Below, in pieces: positions 59,965-64,000 of a stretch of 64,000 nucleotides of DNA. The DNA is from UBA11865 sp041570195 (GTDB lineage: Bacteria; Chloroflexota; Anaerolineae; Promineifilales; Promineifilaceae). Every line of letters begins with the position of its first letter. The stretch's first letter is position 1. Location of the stretch: contig JBFFWQ010000010.1 of the NCBI GenBank assembly GCA_041570195.1, positions 18,529-82,528 on the forward strand. The letters run 5' to 3'. A model generated the notes under the pieces. It was given only the letters and a program-made list of their open reading frames with translations. It made no database searches and had not been told where the DNA came from. Made by a program: the position numbers and the translations under genes.

Positions 59965-60342
59965 TTAGAGTGTATAGTCCACTACTTCGCGCTCAGCCAA
60001 CATAACCGTAATGTGCGATGATCGCCGCAATATCGGTTTGAATCGACCGCGGGCGCCAAAACGGCCTCCATAGGGGGCCAACCGTCGCCGCGGCCCTTCA
60101 TCGGCAAATGTTCGGCTCACGAACAGCTCATCGATTTCTAGTCCATAATTCTGCTCGGCATTGGCTACAGCCGATTGCACGAGTTTAAATACGGGTTCGG
60201 CCGCCTTGTTTGGCATGAAACGTAAGACATCCAGCGCCTCGGCGGCATCCTTGCCACGGATGGTATCCAGAACCAATCGCACTTTCTGAGCCGAGATGGG
60301 AATATGACGAGCGACTGCTTTGACTTCAAATGCTTCAGCCAT
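59965..60342 (-). CDS. rplV: Ribosomal protein L22
   Basis: Large-subunit protein L22 lining the exit tunnel, 125 residues. It has VARHIPISAQKVRLVLDTIR, AEPVFKLVQSAVANAEQNYG and the loop-side PRRRLAPYGGRFGARGRFKP. The loop that shapes the tunnel looks of normal length. Just 2 bases separate it from rpsS. Confidence 0.97.
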   Translation of the reverse strand: MAEAFEVKAVARHIPISAQKVRLVLDTIRGKDAAEALDVLRFMPNKAAEPVFKLVQSAVANAEQNYGLEIDELFVSRTFADEGPRRRLAPYGGRFGARGRFKPILRRSSHITVMLAEREVVDYTL

Positions 60343-60344
60343 GG

Positions 60345-60626
60345 TTATCGACGCCCTCTCTTCTCTGCTCTTGAGATGTGCCCTCGGTAAGTGCGCGTCG
60401 GCGCAAATTCGCCCAGCTTATGCCCTACCATGTTCTCGGTGATGTAAATAGGAACATGACGCCGGCCATCGTGCACGGCGATCGTATGTCCAACCATCTG
60501 CGGGAAAATGGTGCTGGCCCGTGACCAGGTGCGCAAAACCTGCCGTCCACCGGATTGGTTTAGGGATTCTACTTTTGCTAGCAGTTTCGGGTCGACAAAC
60601 GGCCCTTTCTTTAGTGAACGTGACAT
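60345..60626 (-). CDS. rpsS: Ribosomal protein S19
   Basis: Head protein S19, 93 residues. It starts MSRSLKKGPFVDPKLLAKVE and has VLRTWSRASTIFPQMVGHTI, AVHDGRRHVPIYITENMVGH and KLGEFAPTRTYRGHI. Complete. It lies between rplB and rplV. Confidence 0.97.
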   Translation of the reverse strand: MSRSLKKGPFVDPKLLAKVESLNQSGGRQVLRTWSRASTIFPQMVGHTIAVHDGRRHVPIYITENMVGHKLGEFAPTRTYRGHISRAEKRGRR

Positions 60627-60637
60627 TGTGCTGTCTC

Positions 60638-61477
60638 CTACCGACGCTTCTTCGAACGACGACGAAATATGAATTTGTCGGTCGACTTATTGCGACGGGT
60701 TCGTCTTCCAAGCGCGGGCTGACCCCAGGGCGTCTTTGGCCCGGGCATACCGACTGGTGAACGACCCTCGCCGCCACCGTGAGGATGGTCATTGGGGTTC
60801 ATCGCCGATCCACGCACGGTGGGTCGAATACCTAAGTAACGCTTGCGACCGGCCTTGCCCAGCTTCACATTGCCGTGCTCGACATTGCCTACCTGGCCAA
60901 TAGTCGCCAGACAGTCCTGTCGGATAAATCGCTCTTCGCCAGACGGCAGCCGGACAATGGCGTACTCGGCGCCTTCCTTGGCCAGCAGCTGGGCCGAAGT
61001 TCCCGCCGAGCGCACCAATTGACCTCCGCGACCAACCTGTAGTTCAACATTGTGAATCATCGTACCCTGAGGAATGCTGCGTAGCGGCAGCGTATTTCCT
61101 GGCCGGATCTCGGCTTGCTGCGAGCTCACCACTGAGTCGCCTACCTTCATGCCCAGAGGAGCAATGATGTAGCGCTTCTCGCCATCGGCGTAAACCACCA
61201 GGGCAATACGCGCAGAACGATTGGGGTCATACTCGATTGACCTAACCGTGCCAGGAACATCAAACTTATCGCGCCGGAAATCAATCTGGCGATAACGACG
61301 CCGGTGCCCACCGCCACGATGGCGCACCGTAATCTTTCCGCGAGAATTGCGGCCGGCGCGCTTACGCAAGCCCGCCGTCAACGATTTGACCGGCGTCGCG
61401 TGTGTAATTTCCTCGAACGTCTGGCCGCTCATATCGCGGCGGCCTGGAGACGTTGGCTTAAATACCTTTATCGGCAT
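60638..61477 (-). CDS. rplB: Ribosomal protein L2
   Basis: Large-subunit protein L2, 279 residues, required for subunit joining and peptidyl transfer. It starts MPIKVFKPTSPGRRDMSGQT and has RGGGHRRRYRQIDFRRDKFD, the core LRSIPQGTMIHNVELQVGRG, and the signature MNPNDHPHGGGEGRSPVGMP with the conserved His. Complete. Confidence 0.97.
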   Translation of the reverse strand: MPIKVFKPTSPGRRDMSGQTFEEITHATPVKSLTAGLRKRAGRNSRGKITVRHRGGGHRRRYRQIDFRRDKFDVPGTVRSIEYDPNRSARIALVVYADGEKRYIIAPLGMKVGDSVVSSQQAEIRPGNTLPLRSIPQGTMIHNVELQVGRGGQLVRSAGTSAQLLAKEGAEYAIVRLPSGEERFIRQDCLATIGQVGNVEHGNVKLGKAGRKRYLGIRPTVRGSAMNPNDHPHGGGEGRSPVGMPGPKTPWGQPALGRRTRRNKSTDKFIFRRRSKKRR

Positions 61478-61511
61478 AATTCCTCCAGAGACGGACGTTA
61501 GCGTGGCCTGC

Positions 61512-61532
61512 GCCTGGGAACGTACCCCAGGC
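61512..61532 (-). other. Intercistronic hairpin between rplW and rplB
   Basis: GCCTGGG (61512-61518) and CCCAGGC (61526-61532) form a perfect 7-base stem with a 7-base loop in the 79-base gap. There is no T-run, so it is more likely a stability or processing element than a terminator. Confidence 0.45.
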
Positions 61533-61556
61533 CGGCGGCCCTCACCTCATCCCTGC

Positions 61557-61853
61557 TTATCCCACGCCCTCAAATAGATCAATTCGGCCACCCGGCGCCA
61601 GGGTAACGATAGCCTTCTTATAACCCGCTCGGCGAACGGTAACTCGTCGCCAGCGCCGGGCACGTTTGGCCGGCATGTTGGATACACGTACCTTTTCCAC
61701 CTCGACTTCAGGCCAGGCCAACTCTATCGCTTCTTTGATCTGCATCTTATTGGCCCGGTTATTGACCACGAACGTATATTGATTCAACTCTGAGGCCATC
61801 AGGTTGCTCTTTTCCGTAATCACCGGCCGGCGAATGATTTCACGCCAATGCAT
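61557..61853 (-). CDS. rplW: Ribosomal protein L23
   Basis: Large-subunit protein L23 at the tunnel exit, docking site for SRP and trigger factor, 98 residues. It starts MHWREIIRRPVITEKSNLMA and has YTFVVNNRANKMQIKEAIEL and SNMPAKRARRWRRVTVRRAG. Complete, three bases after rplD. Confidence 0.97.
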   Translation of the reverse strand: MHWREIIRRPVITEKSNLMASELNQYTFVVNNRANKMQIKEAIELAWPEVEVEKVRVSNMPAKRARRWRRVTVRRAGYKKAIVTLAPGGRIDLFEGVG

Positions 61854-61856
61854 CGA

Positions 61857-62543
61857 CTACTCCTCCTCATCCGTAGAATCAGGTAGTTCGTCAAACTCGG
61901 CCACAGCCGGAACGCTGCCCTCTGGACCAAGATAGCCCTGAATGACTTCCAGGGCCGCCAGCGGCATGACGATCTTTTGATGGCCGAGCAGGTCTCGAAT
62001 GTTAAGATATCCGGCTCCTAGCGTCTTTACGTCAGCTAAATTGCGAGCCGATTTTTCCACGCTTGAATTTGCCTCGCCGATGAGAACCAGTGTGCTGGTC
62101 TGTCCCGTCAGCACATCTAGAATCCCGACGATTTCCTTCGTCTTGGGCTCCGACATCTCAAGCGCATCCAGGACCACAATATCGCCGCTCTGAGCTTTTG
62201 CGCTAAGCGCTGAGCGCAGTGCTGCCCGGCGCATCTTACGCGGCATGTCCTGCTCGTATGATCTTGGTCGCGGACCATGAGCCACGCCACCGCCCACGAA
62301 TATCGGCGCACGGCGGCTGCCGTGTCGGGCACGGCCGGTGCCTTTCTGCCGGTACCACTTGGCCCCGGTTCGCCTGACTTCCGCGCGCGTCTTGGCATTG
62401 TGAGTGCCGCGCCGCCGATTTGCCAACTGGCGTACCAATGCCTGGTGCATCAAATCTCGGTTGATATTTGCTTCGAATATACTGGCCGGCAAGTCGACGG
62501 CGCCAACTGTTTTGCCGGACATGTTGAGAACTGAAACTTTCAT
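61857..62543 (-). CDS. rplD: Ribosomal protein L4
   Basis: Large-subunit protein L4, 228 residues, lining the exit tunnel. It has QALVRQLANRRRGTHNAKTR, the tunnel loop GAKWYRQKGTGRARHGSRRA and PIFVGGGVAHGPRPRSY. It carries an acidic C-terminal tail (FDELPDSTDEEE). In E. coli L4 represses the S10 operon; here a long hairpin upstream of rplC could be a target, but that is speculation. Confidence 0.97.
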   Translation of the reverse strand: MKVSVLNMSGKTVGAVDLPASIFEANINRDLMHQALVRQLANRRRGTHNAKTRAEVRRTGAKWYRQKGTGRARHGSRRAPIFVGGGVAHGPRPRSYEQDMPRKMRRAALRSALSAKAQSGDIVVLDALEMSEPKTKEIVGILDVLTGQTSTLVLIGEANSSVEKSARNLADVKTLGAGYLNIRDLLGHQKIVMPLAALEVIQGYLGPEGSVPAVAEFDELPDSTDEEE

Positions 62544-62556
62544 CGCGTCCTCTCCA

Positions 62557-63225
62557 CTAACCCTTTGCCGCGTCGCGGATCATCACCAATCCACCCTTCG
62601 CGCCAGGAACGCTGCCCTTCACCGCAATGAGATTGCGTTCTGGGTCAATGCGAACGACTTCCAAATTCTGAGACGTTACTCGCTCGTTACCCATCCGGCC
62701 GGCCATGCGCAATCCCTTGATCACGCGGCTCATACCAGATGTTGCCCCGATCGAGCCAGGCGCGCGCTGGCGATCCGACTGACCATGTGTTTTTGGCCCA
62801 CCGCTGAAGCCGTGGCGTTTTACTACGCCGGCAAAACCACGCCCCTTAGAGCGACCGACAATATCGACTCGATCGCCGAATTCAAATTGGGCAACAGTCA
62901 GTATTTGGCCGACCTTATACTCGGCAGCGCTACGAGTGCGGATTTCGCGCAAGTGACGCACTGCCGGTATTCCCGCCGACTCCTTGCGCTGCGGGTGCTT
63001 GGCGTTTGCTTTCAGCAAGCCGAGATGACCTCGCTCTGGCCGCGTCAGGCGATTCTCTTTAACTTCCCCAAAGCCAAGCTGGACGGCGTTGTAGCCATCC
63101 GGCTTGCTCAATTTGACTTGTGTAATGTAGCACGGCCCTGCTTGAATGATCGTCGCCGGAGACACAACGCCGTCGTCGTCAATTACTTGGGTCATGCCCA
63201 CTTTTACGCCTAGTAAACCTTTCAT
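62557..63225 (-). CDS. rplC: Ribosomal protein L3
   Basis: Large-subunit protein L3, 222 residues, near the peptidyl-transferase centre. It starts MKGLLGVKVGMTQVIDDDGV and has DIVGRSKGRGFAGVVKRHGF, the central loop SGGPKTHGQSDRQRAPGSIG, and KGLRMAGRMGNERVTSQNLE. The ATG at 63225 has GGGAGG 6 bases upstream, so I reject the TTG two codons before. A strong hairpin lies in the gap to rpsJ. Confidence 0.97.
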   Translation of the reverse strand: MKGLLGVKVGMTQVIDDDGVVSPATIIQAGPCYITQVKLSKPDGYNAVQLGFGEVKENRLTRPERGHLGLLKANAKHPQRKESAGIPAVRHLREIRTRSAAEYKVGQILTVAQFEFGDRVDIVGRSKGRGFAGVVKRHGFSGGPKTHGQSDRQRAPGSIGATSGMSRVIKGLRMAGRMGNERVTSQNLEVVRIDPERNLIAVKGSVPGAKGGLVMIRDAAKG

Positions 63226-63282
63226 TAACAACCTCCCGGGACTGCCAGCTACCAGGCCAGAGCCGCATCATCCGTGTGGTTG

Positions 63283-63325
63283 GAGATTGAAAGCCTCATT
63301 TCCATCTGGTCCGGCTTCCAATCTC
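63283..63325 (-). other. Strong hairpin in the rpsJ-rplC gap
   Basis: GAGATTGAAAGCC (63283-63295) and GGCTTCCAATCTC (63313-63325) pair over 13 bases with one wobble pair in the RNA, around a 17-base loop. No U-run follows. It lies about 58 bases before the rplC start on the transcript and may be an RNase site or a regulatory leader. Confidence 0.6.
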
Positions 63326-63343
63326 GGCAATTAGTTCTTCGTT

Positions 63344-63649
63344 CTAAATCGATATCTCAATGTCGACACCAGCCGGCAAGTTGAGCCGCATCAAAGTGTC
63401 TATCGTCTTCGAGTCAGGATTAACCACGTCAAGAAGACGCTTGTGCGTACGAATCTCGAAATGCTCATGCGAGTCCTTATCAATGAAGGTACTGCGACGA
63501 ACCGTGAAGCGCTCGACGCGCGTCGGGAGCGGAACTGGGCCGATGACCTGGGCGCCCGTTCGCTCGGCCGTATCGACAATGCGTTTAGTCGACTGATCGA
63601 GTACTCGGTGATCGTATGCTTTTAGACGAATGCGAATCTTTTGTGCCAT
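63344..63649 (-). CDS. rpsJ: Ribosomal protein S10
   Basis: Head protein S10 (transcription antitermination factor NusE), 101 residues. It starts MAQKIRIRLKAYDHRVLDQS and has GPVPLPTRVERFTVRRSTFI, DKDSHEHFEIRTHKRLLDVV and the end RLNLPAGVDIEISI. Complete, directly after tuf in transcription order. Confidence 0.97.
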   Translation of the reverse strand: MAQKIRIRLKAYDHRVLDQSTKRIVDTAERTGAQVIGPVPLPTRVERFTVRRSTFIDKDSHEHFEIRTHKRLLDVVNPDSKTIDTLMRLNLPAGVDIEISI

Positions 63650-63662
63650 GCGCGCCTCGTTA

Positions 63663-63695
63663 ACAAGGGCGTTGTTCTGTATCCAACGCCCTTGT
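63663..63695 (-). other. Perfect 12-base hairpin between tuf and rpsJ
   Basis: ACAAGGGCGTTG (63663-63674), a 9-base loop and CAACGCCCTTGT (63684-63695). Only a broken U-run (TTGTTAA) follows on the transcript. It could act as a partial terminator that sets different tuf and ribosomal-protein levels. Confidence 0.6.
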
Positions 63696-63714
63696 CGGTT
63701 TGCTTCTCTACTTG

Positions 63715-64000
63715 TCAGTCCAATATTTGGGTGATAACGCCGGCGCCGACGGTCAAGCCGCCCTCGCGAATGGCGAAGGTGCTGCCCTGCTCCAACGCCA
63801 CGGGTGTTATCAACTCAACTTTCAGATTCACGTTATCGCCAGGCATGACCATTTCCACCCCTTCCGGTAACGTGATCTCGCCGGTTACGTCCATCGTGCG
63901 GATGTAGAACTGCGGCCGGTAGCCGGGGAAGAATGCCTTATGCCGTCCACCCTCGTCCTTGCGCAGCACATATACCTCGCCCATGAACTTCTTATGTGGC
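63715..64000 (-). CDS. tuf: Elongation factor Tu, C-terminal part (gene continues past the window)
   Basis: The last 94 residues of EF-Tu, cut by the right edge. The frame is open from position 64000 (PHKKFMGEVYVLRKDEGGRH) to the stop at 63715, ending VGAGVITQILD. Conserved blocks are FFPGYRPQFYIRTMDVTGEI, MVMPGDNVNLKVELITPVAL and FAIREGGLTVGAGV. This is the third domain, which binds aminoacyl-tRNA. The order tuf-rpsJ is the usual bridge between the str and S10 operons, so fusA and rpsG-rpsL probably lie just outside the window. Confidence 0.95.
   Translation of the reverse strand, partial: PHKKFMGEVYVLRKDEGGRHKAFFPGYRPQFYIRTMDVTGEITLPEGVEMVMPGDNVNLKVELITPVALEQGSTFAIREGGLTVGAGVITQILD

Noticed and set aside
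62404..63213. A 269-residue plus-strand open frame across rplD and rplC
   Set aside because: It is antisense to two certain ribosomal genes and its sequence has no recognisable fold.

Overview
The window is a gene-dense bacterial chromosome segment of moderately high GC. No rRNA, tRNA, CRISPR array, insertion sequence or prophage was seen. The best guess for the source is a Chloroflexota bacterium, perhaps Anaerolineae-like. This is inferred from secreted and membrane proteins with Thr/Pro-rich linkers, a secreted protein ending in a YLPMIIK-type tail, membrane-anchored baseplate-J-like and degenerate-peptidase families, and the style of the ribosomal proteins. No marker gene was compared, so the class is uncertain. 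Recognisable promoters follow a plain sigma-70 pattern (TTGACR, 16-17 bp, TAnAAT). GTG and TTG starts are common.

Layout. (1) 0-3.5 kb, plus strand: a two-component locus of an OmpR-type regulator (cut by the window edge), a membrane-anchored double-PDZ protein and a HAMP histidine kinase, with three phased TTAAC-type repeats before the PDZ gene. (2) 3.5-24.6 kb, all minus strand: miaB, a SAM methyltransferase, four tandem paralogues of an unrecognised membrane family (called FDWQ here), a lytic transglycosylase lipoprotein with TPR repeats, a two-TM coiled-coil protein, a reduced periplasmic-binding-like lipoprotein, mltG, ruvX, a membrane-anchored baseplate-J-like protein and alaS. (3) 24.8-30.7 kb: a secreted beta-rich protein, an ATP-grasp enzyme, a four-TM protein behind an SOS-like promoter, and an M23 peptidase lipoprotein. 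(4) 30.7-37.6 kb: a T-box leader with valS, ferritin, formate-tetrahydrofolate ligase and an alpha/beta hydrolase. (5) 37.6-46.5 kb: a C39 peptidase, a ComP/ComA-like kinase-regulator pair, trmB, an SH3 protein and a YabN-like MazG fusion. (6) 46.6-64 kb, minus strand: the S10-spc-alpha ribosomal cluster running from tuf (cut by the right edge) through secY, adk, rpmJ, rpoA and rplQ to truA, rplM and rpsI, closed by a strong terminator.

How the genes work together. The right third is the translation and secretion core. Its oddities are an S14 with an enlarged first zinc loop, an L29 about twice the normal length, and the absence of map and infA between adk and rpmJ. The left half joins envelope turnover (MltG, the SLT lipoprotein, M23 and C39 peptidases) with signalling. 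The most novel element is the FDWQ array at 5.9-14.2 kb. All four members share a short cytoplasmic FDWQ tail, one TM helix, an extracytoplasmic module with a paired-cysteine motif, and what looks like a peptidase-MA (gluzincin) core that has lost its zinc motif. Three members end in a PD40/TolB-like beta-propeller and the fourth in a helical tail.
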